A stretch of DNA of 64,000 nucleotides from Pseudomonas neustonica (GTDB taxonomy: Bacteria; Pseudomonadota; Gammaproteobacteria; Pseudomonadales; Pseudomonadaceae), in assembly GCF_003797945.1 (NCBI RefSeq), contig NZ_RKKU01000014.1, positions 31,631 through 95,630 of the forward strand. The letters are read 5' to 3'. This document shows positions 36,502 through 47,129 of the stretch, piece by piece. The translations under genes were made by a program, and so were the position numbers. The notes below the pieces were generated by a model. It was not told the origin of the DNA. It did no database searches and saw only the letters and a program-made list of their open reading frames with translations. The first letter of the stretch is position 1. Every line of letters begins with the position of its first letter.

Positions 36502-37434
36502 TTAAGGCTCCAGCATCTGCAAACGGGCGCGCACGGTTTCTACCAGTTGATCAGGCTGGAATTTGGACAGGAAGCCGTCGCAACCCACCTTTTCAACCAT
36601 TGCCTTATTGAAGTTACCCGATAGAGAAGTATGCAGCACCACATGAAGATCCTTGAGACGCGGGTCCTTGCGAATTTCGGCGGTGAGACGATAACCGTCC
36701 ATCTCCGGCATTTCCGCATCGGTAATAACCATCAGTAAGCGCTCAGTCATATCATCACCAGCATCAGCCCAAGCCTGCAGCATGCGCAGTGCTTTGAGGC
36801 CGTCGGTGGCAACATGCATATTGAGATGAAGCTGAGCCAAAGTGGCTCGCAACTGATTGATACCTGTAGGTGAGTCGTCAACCAGCAACACCTCACGACC
36901 ATGCGCCTTGGTGAGCAGCGGGTCTTCCAACAACTCTTCACTGACGCGGGTATTAAACGGCACAATCTCCGCTAGTACTTTTTCTACGTCGATAATTTCA
37001 ACCAGACGCATATTCTCCAGCCGCGTGATCGCCGTCAGGTAATGCGCGCGGCCGGCACCCTTTGGCGGCGGCTGAACAGTGTCCCAGTTCAGATTCATGA
37101 TGCGATCAACGCTGCCAACCAAAAAGGCCTGCACGGACAGGTTGTACTCGGTGACGATGATAGTGCTGTCGGACTTCGCGGGAATGGGTTGCAGGCCAAT
37201 GGCCCCAGCCAGATCAATAACCGGGATGGTTTGTCCGCGTAAATGGATAACCCCAACAACATGGGGATGCCGCTGCGGCATCTGTGTTAACGCCGGCAGG
37301 GTCAACACTTCACGAATTTTAAAAACGTTCAGCGCAAACAGTTGGGGGCCCGATAGTTGAAACAACAAGATTTCAAGCCGGTTTTCGCCAACCAAGCGGG
37401 TACGCGAATCGACGGTATCAAGAACCCCAGCCAT
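36502..37434 (-). CDS. CheV-type chemotaxis coupling protein
   Basis: This 310-residue protein combines a CheW-like domain with a receiver domain, the CheV arrangement that couples receptors to CheA. The CheW part (residues about 20-170) includes LFALNVFKIREVLTLPALTQMP and VVGVIHLRGQTIPVIDLAGAIGL. The receiver (about 185-310) has VLLVDDSPTGINQLRATL and the phosphoacceptor aspartate in MVITDAEMPEMDGYRLTAEIR. The CheY-like lysine is in GCDGFLSKFQPDQL. I start at 37434 (MAGVLDTVDSRT); the frame is open 12 codons earlier. Its 3' end faces slt only 4 bases away. Confidence 0.88.
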   Translation of the reverse strand: MAGVLDTVDSRTRLVGENRLEILLFQLSGPQLFALNVFKIREVLTLPALTQMPQRHPHVVGVIHLRGQTIPVIDLAGAIGLQPIPAKSDSTIIVTEYNLSVQAFLVGSVDRIMNLNWDTVQPPPKGAGRAHYLTAITRLENMRLVEIIDVEKVLAEIVPFNTRVSEELLEDPLLTKAHGREVLLVDDSPTGINQLRATLAQLHLNMHVATDGLKALRMLQAWADAGDDMTERLLMVITDAEMPEMDGYRLTAEIRKDPRLKDLHVVLHTSLSGNFNKAMVEKVGCDGFLSKFQPDQLVETVRARLQMLEP

Positions 37435-37530
37435 AACTTTTGCCTCGCAACATTCATCAGCAGATAGCAAGCCGCCATCTCTTTCCCTGCAGTATAGCCG
37501 CAGTTACCCGTTACGAGACAAGGCTATCAC

Positions 37531-38115
37531 TTAATAGTAGGCATGTTCCGTAACGGTGTGATCCGTAGAGTCACGCACACCGGTCAATTCAGGAATACGC
37601 GCTACCAGGGTCTTCTCAATACCTTCTTTGAGGGTGACATCAACCATGCCACATCCCTGACAACCGCCACCGAACTGCAAAACAGCTATGCCACCCTCGA
37701 CCACGTCGAGCAATTTCACATCCCCACCATGACTCGCCAAACCGGGGTTGATCTCGGTCTGCAGCAGGTAATTGATACGTTCATTCAGCGGACTGTCTTC
37801 GTTAACCATAGGTACCTTGGCGTTAGGTGCCTTGATCGTCAGCTGCCCGCCCATGCGATCGGTCGCAAAATCTACCAGCGCCTCTTCAAGAAAGGGCTCG
37901 CTGACCGCATCAACCCATACATTAAAAGGCTCAAGAGGGATAACGCGGTCTTCCGGCTTTTCTTCACCGGGCTTGCAGTATGCGATGCAGGTTTCGGCAT
38001 AGGGCGTTCCCGGCTGGGTAATGAACACCCGAATACCGACACCGTCCGTATCCTGCTTTGACAACAGGTCAGCCAGATAGTCCTGCGCGGATTGGGTGAG
38101 AATAATGCCTGCCAT
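37531..38115 (-). CDS. nfuA: NfuA, iron-sulfur cluster carrier
   Basis: This Fe-S carrier transfers [4Fe-4S] clusters to target enzymes under stress. It has 194 residues: an N-terminal A-type-carrier-like domain ([26 protein letters not shown]) that lacks the complete cysteine set, and a C-terminal Nfu domain with the CxxC in [20 protein letters not shown] choose the ATG at 38115 ([18 protein letters not shown]), which fits Pseudomonas NfuA; the frame is open to 38184 but not needed. It is divergent from metH across 194 bases. Confidence 0.94.
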   Translation of the reverse strand: MAGIILTQSAQDYLADLLSKQDTDGVGIRVFITQPGTPYAETCIAYCKPGEEKPEDRVIPLEPFNVWVDAVSEPFLEEALVDFATDRMGGQLTIKAPNAKVPMVNEDSPLNERINYLLQTEINPGLASHGGDVKLLDVVEGGIAVLQFGGGCQGCGMVDVTLKEGIEKTLVARIPELTGVRDSTDHTVTEHAYY

Positions 38116-38309
38116 GAAATGCCTCTTACTCATATGACTTGGACAGCCATTGTAAGGCAAGCCCGCCCACGAATAAAGTCCCACCTTTTTACTTGGTTAT
38201 TATCGACACCCTCAGCACCCTCACTTTTACTATGCAATCGAGACAATTCAGAGTTTTTGACGCGCGTGCTATCATAGCCGGCTTTTCGGCGTGTAACTTT
38301 GGAGTACCC

Positions 38310-41300
38310 ATGTCTGACCGTACCGCTCGCTTGACCGCTCTTCATCAGGCTCTGCAACAGCGCATTTTGATCCTCGACGGCGGTATGGGTACCATGATTC
38401 AGGCCTACCAGCTTGAGGAAAGCGATTTTCGCGGCGAGCGTTTTGCCGACTGGCCCAGCGATCTCAAAGGTAATAACGATCTCCTGGTGCTCACTCGCCC
38501 TGATGCCATTGGCGCCATGGAAAAGGCGTATCTGGATGCTGGCGCCGATATTATCGAGACCAACACCTTTAACTCCACTCGCGTTTCTCAGGCCGACTAC
38601 GGCATGCAGGAACTGTCCTACGAGTTGAACCTTGAAGGCGCCCGCCTCGCTCGCCGTGTGTGCGATGAAAAGACACTGGAAACCCCTGACCGCCCGCGCT
38701 TCGTCGCCGGCGTACTCGGCCCGACCAGCCGTACCTGCTCGATTTCACCGGACGTAAACAACCCGGGTTATCGCAATATCAGCTTTGATCAACTGGTTGA
38801 AAACTATGTTGAGTCAACTCGTGGCCTGATCGAAGGCGGCGCAGACCTGATCCTGATCGAAACTATCTTCGATACGCTCAATGCCAAGGCCGCTATCTTT
38901 GCCGTGCAACAGGTATTTGAAGACGTCGGCGTAGAACTGCCAATCATGATTTCCGGCACCATCACCGACGCCTCCGGCCGGACGCTCTCTGGCCAGACCA
39001 CCGAGGCCTTCTGGAACTCAGTCAGTCACGCCAAGCCTATCTCTGTCGGTCTCAACTGCGCACTCGGCGCGAAGGACTTGCGTCCCTACCTGGAAGAGCT
39101 ATCCAACAAGGCCGGCACTTATACCTCGGCTCACCCCAATGCCGGCTTGCCAAATGAGTTTGGCGAGTACGATGAGACGCCAGAAGAGATGGCCGTAGTG
39201 GTCGAGGAGTTTGCCGCCGCCGGTTTTCTAAACATCGTTGGTGGCTGCTGCGGTACCACGCCTGGGCACATTCAGGCAATTGCCGAAGCCGTCGCCAAAT
39301 ACCCGCCACGCGCCATTCCCGACATTCCCAAAGCATGCCGCCTGTCTGGTCTAGAGCCATTCACCATTGACCGCAGCTCACTCTTCGTCAATGTCGGCGA
39401 GCGCACCAATATTACTGGCTCTGCACGTTTCGCCCGGTTAATCCGCGAAGACAACTACACCGAGGCACTGGAGGTCGCGCTGCAGCAAGTCGAAGCCGGC
39501 GCCCAGATCATCGACATCAACATGGACGAGGGCATGCTCGACTCCAAGTTGGCCATGGTCACTTTCCTCAATCTGATCGCTGGCGAGCCTGACATCTCGC
39601 GCGTACCCATCATGATTGACTCGTCAAAGTGGGAGGTCATCGAAGCAGGCCTGAAGTGCATACAGGGTAAAGGTATCGTCAACTCGATTTCTATGAAGGA
39701 AGGCGTTGATGCGTTCAAGGCACAGGCTCATCTGTGCAAGCGCTATGGTGCTGCTGTGGTAGTGATGGCCTTTGATGAAAAGGGCCAAGCCGATACCGAA
39801 GCGCGCAAGAAGGAAATTTGTCAGCGCTCCTATGACATTCTGGTCAACGAAGTCGGCTTTCCGCCAGAAGACATCATCTTTGACCCAAACATCTTCGCGA
39901 TTGCTACCGGTATTGAAGAGCACAACAACTATGCCGTTGATTTCATCAATGCCTGTGCCTATATCCGGGACAACCTGCCCCATGCACTGACGTCCGGCGG
40001 CGTTTCCAACGTCTCCTTTTCCTTCCGTGGCAACAACCCGGTGCGTGAAGCCATCCACTCGGTCTTTTTGTTCCACGCAATCAAGAACGGGCTGTCGATG
40101 GGCATCGTCAATGCCGGTCAGCTGGAAATCTATGATCAGATTCCAGCCGAACTGCGCGACTGCGTTGAGGATGTAGTACTCAACCGGACCGACAACGGCA
40201 CCGAAGCCCTGCTGGAGATCGCCGATAAGTACAAAGGCGACGGCAGCGTTAAAGAAGCGGAAACCGAGGAATGGCGTAACTGGGAAGTCAACGCTCGCCT
40301 TTCGCACTCGCTGGTCAAGGGCATTACCGCATGGATCGTTGAGGATACCGAAGAAGCCCGCCAACAAAGCAAGCGCCCGATCGAGGTAATCGAAGGCCCG
40401 CTGATGGCTGGCATGAACGTGGTCGGCGACCTGTTTGGCTCCGGCAAGATGTTCCTGCCACAAGTGGTCAAGTCTGCCCGCGTCATGAAACAGGCGGTTG
40501 CTCACCTGATCCCCTTCATTGAAGAGGAAAAGGGCGATACGCCGGAAGCCAAAGGTAAAATCCTGATGGCCACGGTCAAGGGCGACGTCCATGACATCGG
40601 CAAAAACATTGTCGGCGTAGTGCTGGGCTGTAACGGCTACGACATTGTTGACCTGGGCGTGATGGTACCGGCGGACAAGATCCTGCAAACGGCCATCGAC
40701 GAGAAATGCGACATCATCGGCCTGTCCGGCCTGATCACCCCATCATTGGACGAGATGGTACATGTCGCCCGCGAAATGCAACGGCGAGACTTTTATCTAC
40801 CGCTGATGATTGGCGGCGCCACCACCTCCAAAGCCCACACTGCGGTCAAGATTGAGCCGAAATACCAGAATGATGCCGTGATTTATGTCACAGACGCCTC
40901 ACGCGCAGTCGGCGTTGCGACCACATTGCTGTCCAAAGAACTCAAGCCGAACTACATCAAGCAGATTCGTGAAGACTACGCCGTGGTGCGCGAGCGCACA
41001 GCCAACCGCAGCGCACGCACCAGCTATCTGAGCTATGCGCAGGCAGTCGAGCAGGCTCCAAAACTGGACTGGCAAAGCTACCAGCCGCCTGCGCCGCAGG
41101 TAAAAGGAGTGCAGGTACTCGACAAGATCGATCTCAACGTATTGGCAGAGTACATCGACTGGACGCCCTTCTTCATATCCTGGGATCTGGCTGGCAAATA
41201 CCCGCGCATTCTTGACGACGAGATTGTCGGCGAAGCTGCGCGATCCCTGTTCGCCGACGCCCAGGCCATGCTCAAGCAACTTATCGACAACCAATCCATC

Positions 41301-42002
41301 ACCGCTCGCGCAGTGTTTGGCTTCTGGCCAGCCAATCAGGTCAACCATGATGACATTGAGCTCTACGATGACGCTGGCGAGCCAATGGCAACACTGCATC
41401 ATTTGCGTCAGCAAACTATCAAGCCAGACGCTAAGCCCAACTTTTCACTAGCTGATTTTGTCGCCCCTAAAGACAGTGGCAAAACCGACTACGTGGGCGG
41501 CTTTATTACCACCGCCGGGATCGGCGCAGAAGAAGTCGCCAAGGCTTATCAGGACAAGGGTGACGACTACAACTCGATTATGGTCAAAGCACTGGCTGAC
41601 CGTCTGGCGGAAGCTTGTGCTGAATGGTTGCATCAGGAAGTACGCCGCAAACACTGGGGCTATGCCCCTGACGAGGCGCTGCAAAATAACGACCTGATCC
41701 GTGAGAAATATCAAGGCATACGCCCTGCTCCCGGCTACCCAGCCTGTCCCGACCACACCGAAAAAGCGACGCTATTCAAGCTGCTCGACCCGCAGGGCGA
41801 GTCCGGCGTGACGCTTACCGAGCACTTTGCCATGTTCCCAGCAGCGGCAGTCAGCGGCTGGTACTTCGCACACCCGCAAAGCCAGTACTTCGCTGTGGGC
41901 AAAATTACGCGCGACCAGGTTGAGTCATACGCCGCTCGCAAGGGCGATAGTCAAGAAACAGTTGAACGCTGGCTGGCACCCAATCTCAGCTACGACACCT
42001 AA
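38310..42002 (+). CDS. metH: MetH, cobalamin-dependent methionine synthase
   Basis: This enzyme transfers a methyl group from methyltetrahydrofolate to homocysteine through cobalamin. It is 1230 residues long with four modules. The homocysteine module has zinc cysteines in [15 protein letters not shown] and [11 protein letters not shown]. The folate module contains [14 protein letters not shown]. The B12 module has the [25 protein letters not shown] base-off histidine motif. The C-terminal reactivation domain includes [15 protein letters not shown]. Start at 38310 follows a GGAG box; an open frame extends to 38139. A MATE gene follows after 3 bases. Confidence 0.98.
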   Translation: MSDRTARLTALHQALQQRILILDGGMGTMIQAYQLEESDFRGERFADWPSDLKGNNDLLVLTRPDAIGAMEKAYLDAGADIIETNTFNSTRVSQADYGMQELSYELNLEGARLARRVCDEKTLETPDRPRFVAGVLGPTSRTCSISPDVNNPGYRNISFDQLVENYVESTRGLIEGGADLILIETIFDTLNAKAAIFAVQQVFEDVGVELPIMISGTITDASGRTLSGQTTEAFWNSVSHAKPISVGLNCALGAKDLRPYLEELSNKAGTYTSAHPNAGLPNEFGEYDETPEEMAVVVEEFAAAGFLNIVGGCCGTTPGHIQAIAEAVAKYPPRAIPDIPKACRLSGLEPFTIDRSSLFVNVGERTNITGSARFARLIREDNYTEALEVALQQVEAGAQIIDINMDEGMLDSKLAMVTFLNLIAGEPDISRVPIMIDSSKWEVIEAGLKCIQGKGIVNSISMKEGVDAFKAQAHLCKRYGAAVVVMAFDEKGQADTEARKKEICQRSYDILVNEVGFPPEDIIFDPNIFAIATGIEEHNNYAVDFINACAYIRDNLPHALTSGGVSNVSFSFRGNNPVREAIHSVFLFHAIKNGLSMGIVNAGQLEIYDQIPAELRDCVEDVVLNRTDNGTEALLEIADKYKGDGSVKEAETEEWRNWEVNARLSHSLVKGITAWIVEDTEEARQQSKRPIEVIEGPLMAGMNVVGDLFGSGKMFLPQVVKSARVMKQAVAHLIPFIEEEKGDTPEAKGKILMATVKGDVHDIGKNIVGVVLGCNGYDIVDLGVMVPADKILQTAIDEKCDIIGLSGLITPSLDEMVHVAREMQRRDFYLPLMIGGATTSKAHTAVKIEPKYQNDAVIYVTDASRAVGVATTLLSKELKPNYIKQIREDYAVVRERTANRSARTSYLSYAQAVEQAPKLDWQSYQPPAPQVKGVQVLDKIDLNVLAEYIDWTPFFISWDLAGKYPRILDDEIVGEAARSLFADAQAMLKQLIDNQSITARAVFGFWPANQVNHDDIELYDDAGEPMATLHHLRQQTIKPDAKPNFSLADFVAPKDSGKTDYVGGFITTAGIGAEEVAKAYQDKGDDYNSIMVKALADRLAEACAEWLHQEVRRKHWGYAPDEALQNNDLIREKYQGIRPAPGYPACPDHTEKATLFKLLDPQGESGVTLTEHFAMFPAAAVSGWYFAHPQSQYFAVGKITRDQVESYAARKGDSQETVERWLAPNLSYDT

Positions 42003-42005
42003 TCA

Positions 42006-43340
42006 ATGGCACTGCTTCCAGATGCGAGCCGCCTAAAAAGTATCGGCATCCTCGGCTTGCCCATTATGGGCGGGATGCTCAGCCAAAGTGTTTTAAATCT
42101 GGTTGACGCCGCCATGGTGGGCAGTCTGGGCAGTCAGGCGCTCGCCGGTGTCGGGCTTGGCAGCTATGCCAACTTTATGGCCGTCGCTTTGGTCATGGGC
42201 CTGGGTGCCGGGGTGCAAGCGATGGTCGCCAGGCGCAAAGGCGAAGGCAGTACCGACCTGATCGCCGGTCCGCTGAACGAAGGCCTGTTGATCGCGTTGC
42301 TCATTGCACTACCGCTCACCCTGCTGTGCTGGACCCAAGCTGGTAACATCATCCACCTCCTGGCGGATGATCCCGCCGTTATTGGCATTGGCGCCAGCTA
42401 CTTCCAATGGCGCACCCTCGCCATCGTTGCCGTCGGATTCAATTTTGCCTTTCGCGGTTACTGGAACGGCATACATCGCTCCGGCATGTACCTGCAGATT
42501 TTGATCGTCATGCACCTGGCAAACGTATTCATTAGCTACGGGCTAATCTTTGGTCGCTTCGGCATGCCTGAATTGGGTGCAGAGGGCTCAGGACTAGGCA
42601 CTGCAATCGCCATGCTATTCGGCGCAGCGCTCTATTTCCTGGTGACCTGGCACGCAGGTCGAGAGCACGGTTTTCTCCGTGCCCGCCCCCGCTGGAAGGG
42701 CATCAGCGCCATGCTGAGATTGGCCACACCAAACTCCTTACAGCAGTTCTTCTTTGCCTCAGGCATCACCATGCTGTTCTGGATTATTGCGCAGATTGGC
42801 ACCGACGAGCTCGCAGTAGCTCATGTATTGATTAACCTGGCACTGTTTCTGATACTGCCCGGCGTCGGTCTGGGCATGGCCGCCACCACATTGGTCAGCC
42901 ATAGCCTCGGCGCACGCAAACCAGACGACGCCTACCGCTGGGGCTGGGATGTGGTGCGGGTCGCCATAGTGTCACTGTTCCTGATGGGCATACCCTTCTG
43001 GCTCGCGCCGCATCTGGTCCTGAGTATTTTCACTCAGGATCCGCAACTGATTGCACTGGGCGAGTGGCCACTGCGCATCACCGGCATTGGCATGAGCCTG
43101 GATGCCACAGCCCTTGTATTAACTCAGGCTCTACTCGGCGCTGGCGCAAGTCGTACGGTGATGAGCGTTAACCTGGGCAGTCAGTGGCTGCTGTTCTTGC
43201 CTTGCGCCTACGTTATTGGCCCGCTGCTGGGCGGTGGCCTGCTGGCTGTCTGGTTGCTGCAGACGTTATATCGCTGCATGACCTCAATCATCTTTGCCAT
43301 CATGTGGCGCCGACGTGGCTGGGTAAACATTAGAGTCTAG
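42006..43340 (+). CDS. MATE-family efflux transporter
   Basis: This 444-residue integral membrane protein has about twelve predicted helices and no signal peptide. The first lines (LPIMGGMLSQSVLNLVDAAMVGSLGSQALAGVGLGSYANFM) and the repeat in the second half (TPNSLQQFFFASGITMLFW; ALGAKKP-like LGARKPDDAYRWGW) fit the MATE fold of two six-helix bundles. It would use H+ or Na+ to export drugs or metabolites; the substrate is unknown. It follows metH by only 3 bases and so shares its transcript, but whether it relates to methionine metabolism is unclear. Confidence 0.9.
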   Translation: MALLPDASRLKSIGILGLPIMGGMLSQSVLNLVDAAMVGSLGSQALAGVGLGSYANFMAVALVMGLGAGVQAMVARRKGEGSTDLIAGPLNEGLLIALLIALPLTLLCWTQAGNIIHLLADDPAVIGIGASYFQWRTLAIVAVGFNFAFRGYWNGIHRSGMYLQILIVMHLANVFISYGLIFGRFGMPELGAEGSGLGTAIAMLFGAALYFLVTWHAGREHGFLRARPRWKGISAMLRLATPNSLQQFFFASGITMLFWIIAQIGTDELAVAHVLINLALFLILPGVGLGMAATTLVSHSLGARKPDDAYRWGWDVVRVAIVSLFLMGIPFWLAPHLVLSIFTQDPQLIALGEWPLRITGIGMSLDATALVLTQALLGAGASRTVMSVNLGSQWLLFLPCAYVIGPLLGGGLLAVWLLQTLYRCMTSIIFAIMWRRRGWVNIRV

Positions 43341-43427
43341 CGCCAACACCTCCCTTACCCTTGGACCAACCGCTGCTTAGCAACTACGCTGCAAGTCACA
43401 AGCAACTGATAACAAGGGCAGACAATA

Positions 43428-43658
43428 ATGAGCGAAAAACAAGAACAGCAAAGCCCCAGCCCGATGCGCTTTCGTGACACCTTGATGAGCGTATTAGCCG
43501 CAGCATTGGGCGTACAGAGCAATAAAGCTCGCGAGCGCGATTTCAGCCAAGGCAAGCCCAGCCACTTCATCATGCTGGGCCTAGGCTTTACCGCACTCTT
43601 TGTACTGATTGTGCTCGGCGTGGTTAAGCTGGTTTTGAAGCTATCAGGAGTAAACTGA
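43428..43658 (+). CDS. DUF2970 small membrane protein
   Basis: This 76-residue protein has a polar N-terminal half (FRDTLMSVLAAALGVQSNKARERDFSQGKPSHFIM) and one C-terminal membrane helix (LGLGFTALFVLIVLGVVKLVLKLSG). This pattern matches the DUF2970 family, whose members sit near metH/cysI in Pseudomonas. No function is known. A good ATG start at 43428 follows an AAGGGCAGAC stretch. Confidence 0.75.
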   Translation: MSEKQEQQSPSPMRFRDTLMSVLAAALGVQSNKARERDFSQGKPSHFIMLGLGFTALFVLIVLGVVKLVLKLSGVN

Positions 43659-43673
43659 TCGCCACAAGGAATG

Positions 43674-43793
43674 CTACTGACCACTCACCCAAAATACCGC
43701 TACCGCAACAGCCAGAAAAATCAGCGTGATGGCCGCAAAAGCGTCCAGTCGACTGTCCTGCTGAGTCTCACTTTGCACGTCATGCTCGGTCAT
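43674..43793 (-). CDS. Short single-helix membrane protein
   Basis: A 39-residue peptide: a polar start (MTEHDVQSETQQDSRLDAFAA) and one hydrophobic helix (ITLIFLAVAVAVFWVSGQ). I start at 43793 because an AGAGGA box lies 10 bases upstream, while the longer open frame to 43874 has none. It runs opposite to and just after the DUF2970 gene. I remember a similar small membrane protein at this spot in other pseudomonads, which supports it being real. Function unknown. Confidence 0.6.
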   Translation of the reverse strand: MTEHDVQSETQQDSRLDAFAAITLIFLAVAVAVFWVSGQ

Positions 43794-44024
43794 GGAATTG
43801 ATATCCTCTATTATTATTTTGTCTACCCCAACATAGCGGGTAACCTCAGTTAAGACCATTACCGCAGGCGCCACAAGCAGTGCGTTGCATGTGCAAAAAC
43901 AATCTAAAGATATAGATAAACATTCCTTTTGTGCATATTCAAAAACTGCTATTGTCTGCCCGCCCTAGCCTGATGGGACACAACTAGTTAAGGGGCCAAC
44001 AGCGCTCCAAGCACAGGTTTCTGC

Positions 44025-45683
44025 ATGTATATCTACGACGAATATGATCAGCAACTCGTTGAGGACCGCGTAAAGCAGTTCCGCGGCCAGACGCAACGCT
44101 ATTTGGCTGGCGAGTTAAGCGAAAACGAATTTCTGCCACTGCGCTTGCAGAACGGCTTATATGTACAGCGCTACGCGCCTATGCTGCGCGTTGCCATTCC
44201 CTATGGCCACATCTCTGCCAAGCAGATGCGCAAACTGGCCTTTATTGCCCGCCAGTATGACAAAGGCTACGCCCACTTCAGCACGCGCCAGAACGTTCAG
44301 TTCAACTGGCCTGCACTCGAAGATGTGCCCGACATTCTGGCGCACCTGGCTGAAGTCCAGATGCACGCCATTCAAACCAGCGGCAACTGCATTCGCAACA
44401 CTACGACTGATCAGTTTGCCGGCGTTGCTGCCGACGAACTGGTAGATCCGCGCCCGTGGTGCGAGATCATTCGCCAGTGGTCTACCTTTCATCCCGAGTT
44501 CGCCTTCCTGCCACGCAAGTTCAAGATCGCCGTCAATGGCGCAGAGCATGATCGTGCAGCCATCGGCGTGCATGACATCGGCTTGAACGTGATCAAGAAC
44601 GAAGCCGGCGATATCGGTTTCCGCGTACTGGTTGGCGGTGGCTTGGGCCGCACGCCCATCGTCGGCTCGCAGATTTGCGACTTTCTGCCCTGGCAGCACC
44701 TGTTGACCTATCTTGATGCCATCCTGCGTGTGTATAACCGCTATGGCCGTCGAGACAACAAGTACAAGGCGCGTATCAAGATTCTGGTCAAAGCGCTGAC
44801 GCCTGCGGTATTTGCGGAAAAGGTGAATGCCGAGTGGGCGCATACGAAAGACAATGAAACCACCTTGACCGAGCAGGAAGTTCAGCGCGTTGCCAAGCAC
44901 TTTACGGCACCGGACTACCAGCAGTTTAGCGGCGACGACGCGGACTACCTGGCCAAGCGTGATAGCGAGAAAGGCTTCAACAACTGGGCCATGCGCAACC
45001 TGCAGGCACATAAAGTGCCTGGTTACGCTGCCGTCACATTGTCCTTGAAGCCAACCGCCGTGGCGCCAGGTGATGCAACAGACAAGCAGATGGAAGCCGC
45101 AGCAGACCTGGCGGAGCGTTACAGCTTTGCCGAACTGCGCGTAACCCACCAGCAGAATCTGGTACTCGCCGATGTGCGTCAAAGTGACCTGTATGCCTTG
45201 TGGCAAGAGTGCAAGGAAATGGGCTTTGCGACGCCAAACGTTGGCCTGTTGACGGATATCATCTGCTGCCCCGGTGGTGACTTCTGCGCCTTGGCCAACG
45301 CCAAGTCGATCCCCATTGCCGAAGCCATACAGCGCACCTTCGATGATCTTGACTACCTGCACGACATCGGCGACCTCGACCTGAACATCTCTGGCTGCAT
45401 GAACGCCTGCGGCCACCACCACGTCGGCCACATTGGTGTGCTGGGTGTAGATAAAAAAGGTCAGGAGTTTTATCAGGTATCGCTGGGCGGCAACAGCGGC
45501 CGCGATGCGTCCATCGGACAGATTCTCGGGCCATCTTTCGCCGCAGATGAAATGCCGAAGGTCGTCAGCAAGGTGATCGACGTTTACGTCGAAAACCGTA
45601 CCCCCGAAGAACTGTTCCTCGATACCTTCCAACGTATCGGCATGGCACCTTTCAAGGAGCGCGTTTATGCAGCGGCTAATTAA
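44025..45683 (+). CDS. cysI: Sulfite reductase hemoprotein subunit
   Basis: This enzyme reduces sulfite to sulfide for cysteine synthesis. The 552 residues show the two-fold repeat of siroheme/[4Fe-4S] reductases: an N-terminal ferrite-binding half (GHISAKQMRKLAFIARQYDKGYAHFSTRQNVQFNW, TSGNCIRNTTTDQFAG) and the C-terminal cluster cysteines in LTDIICCPGGDFCALANAKSIP and NISGCMNACGHHHVGHIGVLG. The order cysI then DUF934 is the usual Pseudomonas sulfite reductase pair. Nitrite reductase is the alternative by family, but the partner gene supports sulfite. The DUF934 gene overlaps the end by 17 bases. Confidence 0.93.
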   Translation: MYIYDEYDQQLVEDRVKQFRGQTQRYLAGELSENEFLPLRLQNGLYVQRYAPMLRVAIPYGHISAKQMRKLAFIARQYDKGYAHFSTRQNVQFNWPALEDVPDILAHLAEVQMHAIQTSGNCIRNTTTDQFAGVAADELVDPRPWCEIIRQWSTFHPEFAFLPRKFKIAVNGAEHDRAAIGVHDIGLNVIKNEAGDIGFRVLVGGGLGRTPIVGSQICDFLPWQHLLTYLDAILRVYNRYGRRDNKYKARIKILVKALTPAVFAEKVNAEWAHTKDNETTLTEQEVQRVAKHFTAPDYQQFSGDDADYLAKRDSEKGFNNWAMRNLQAHKVPGYAAVTLSLKPTAVAPGDATDKQMEAAADLAERYSFAELRVTHQQNLVLADVRQSDLYALWQECKEMGFATPNVGLLTDIICCPGGDFCALANAKSIPIAEAIQRTFDDLDYLHDIGDLDLNISGCMNACGHHHVGHIGVLGVDKKGQEFYQVSLGGNSGRDASIGQILGPSFAADEMPKVVSKVIDVYVENRTPEELFLDTFQRIGMAPFKERVYAAAN

Positions 45684-46164
45684 GAACGGCGAGATCATCG
45701 ACGAGACCTGGCACCTACTGGACAAAGACGCCACCCTTGACGGCTTGTCTAATAGTGACGACCTTATAGTGCCATTGGGTTTGTGGCTCGAACACGCGCA
45801 CGCCCTCAAGGCTCGTGATGGCGGACTGGGGGTCTGGCTGGATAGCGATGAACAGGTCGAAGCAATTGCCGAGGATTTGCAGTATTTCCAGGTCGTGGCC
45901 CTCAACTTCCCCGTCTTCAGTGATGGCCGCAGCTACTCCAACGCGCGTCTGTTGCGAGATCGCTACCAGTACCCAGGCGAAGTTCGAGCCATCGGTGATG
46001 TACTGCGTGACCAGCTCTTCTTCATGCGGCGCTGCGGTTTCGACGCCTTTGCATTGCGCGCCGACCGTAACCCGGAAGAAGCACTGGAAAGCTTCAACGA
46101 CTTTTCCAATACCTACCAGAGCGCCACCGATCAGCCGCTACCGCTGTTTCGACGCCGCGCCTGA
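45667..46164 (+). CDS. DUF934 protein, sulfite reductase partner
   Basis: This 165-residue protein matches DUF934: VPLGLWLEHAHALKARDGGLGVWLDSDEQ, VVALNFPVFSDGRSYSNARLLRDRYQYPGEVRAIGDVLRDQLFFMRRCGFDAF, and a C-terminal FSNTYQSATD. It is paired with cysI throughout the gamma- and betaproteobacteria and is thought to help assimilatory sulfate reduction; the molecular role is not established. It begins inside the cysI end, so the two are translationally coupled. A strong terminator follows. Confidence 0.92.
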   Translation: MQRLIKNGEIIDETWHLLDKDATLDGLSNSDDLIVPLGLWLEHAHALKARDGGLGVWLDSDEQVEAIAEDLQYFQVVALNFPVFSDGRSYSNARLLRDRYQYPGEVRAIGDVLRDQLFFMRRCGFDAFALRADRNPEEALESFNDFSNTYQSATDQPLPLFRRRA

Positions 46165-46168
46165 TCTG

Positions 46169-46200
46169 CCGGGCCGGGATCCTTCCCGGCCCGGTCTTTT
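46169..46200 (+). terminator. Rho-independent terminator after cysI operon
   Basis: A 10-base perfect GC stem (CCGGGCCGGG/CCCGGCCCGG), a 6-base loop and TCTTTT follow 5 bases after the DUF934 stop. It separates the sulfite genes from the accessory triad. Confidence 0.92.
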
Positions 46201-46452
46201 CAGTTTAGCCAACCCACACTGCCCCCCTGATTCCTGACTAACTGGCTTGCTGACGTCCACTTGCCTCTCGCGCCCGATGTCATCCCCTTCCCGGCAGCCC
46301 TGCGTCTATTCCACAAGACTTGAAGCATGATCGATTTGGCATTCCCTGTAGCCAACTACTCCATAGGCTTACAATGCCTCAACCGATTGGCTAGTATCCC
46401 CACGCACTAACTTACTCACTCTGCATTTCGTTTACCGCAAAGGACAAAGAGC

Positions 46453-47127
46453 ATGTCCCACTCCACGATTCCTGGCGTCGAGTTCATCGACAACACCAAC
46501 CAACGCACGCCCTGTGTTCTTGTCCTCGATGCTTCAGGTTCGATGGCTGGTGAGCCCCTCGCACAGCTCAACGCGGGCCTGGAAGTCTTTGCCGATGAAT
46601 TGAAAAATGACGAGCTAGCAGCGCTGCGCGTCCAGGTAATGGTGATTGCCGTCGGCGGCCATGAAGACGTGCTGATTCTGCAGCCCTGGACTGATGCTAT
46701 CGATTTTCAGCCACCTAGCATCCAGGCCAGCGGCATGACCCCACTTGGCCAGGGCATGGATGTCGCATTGGACGAAGTACGCAGCCAAAAAGCCGTGTAC
46801 GACGCGAACGGCATATCAAGCACCCGCCCTTGGGTGATCATGATATCCGATGGCTCCCCTAACGATTTTGGCTGGGAAGAAGCTGCGTCCCGCTGCCGCC
46901 AGGAAGAAGCAGACAAACGCGTGGTCGTTTTCCCGATTGGAACAGAGGGCGCGAATTTTGATGCCCTCGGACAGTTTTCCAACAAGACCCCGAAGAAACT
47001 CAAGGGCCTGCAATTTCGCGAGCTATTCATCTGGCTGAGCCGCAGCATGTCGACCGTTTCTGCTAGCGTTCCGGGCGATAAAGTGCGCTTACCCGACACT
47101 GACTCCTGGGCAGCTGTAGAGATCTGA
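46453..47127 (+). CDS. TerY-like von Willebrand A domain protein
   Basis: This 224-residue protein is a single VWA domain with a complete metal-ion adhesion site: D26, S28, S30 in VLVLDASGSMAGEPLAQLN, the threonine in ASGMTPLGQG and the aspartate in VIMISDGSPNDFGWEEAASR. This form is the TerY type. No signal peptide is present, so it is cytoplasmic. Two bases separate it from the PP2C gene, followed by the kinase. Together they match the TerY-P triad, which is proposed to act in stress or nucleic-acid-related phosphosignalling. The cluster lies between cysI-DUF934 and acuI, an insertion compared with the order I recall in Pseudomonas aeruginosa. Confidence 0.85.
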   Translation: MSHSTIPGVEFIDNTNQRTPCVLVLDASGSMAGEPLAQLNAGLEVFADELKNDELAALRVQVMVIAVGGHEDVLILQPWTDAIDFQPPSIQASGMTPLGQGMDVALDEVRSQKAVYDANGISSTRPWVIMISDGSPNDFGWEEAASRCRQEEADKRVVVFPIGTEGANFDALGQFSNKTPKKLKGLQFRELFIWLSRSMSTVSASVPGDKVRLPDTDSWAAVEI

Positions 47128-47129
47128 TC

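Noticed and set aside
38116..38309. Possible cobalamin riboswitch upstream of metH
   Set aside because: The 194-base gap shared with divergent nfuA shows no B12-box-like sequence and is too short for a full aptamer plus promoters.
39624..40688. Minus-strand open frame of 354 residues inside metH
   Set aside because: It is complementary to the folate and B12 domains of MetH and has no independent support.
44157..45905. Long minus-strand open frame of 582 residues opposite cysI
   Set aside because: It mirrors cysI exactly, resembles no family and has no ribosome binding site; high-GC codon bias commonly leaves such antisense frames open.
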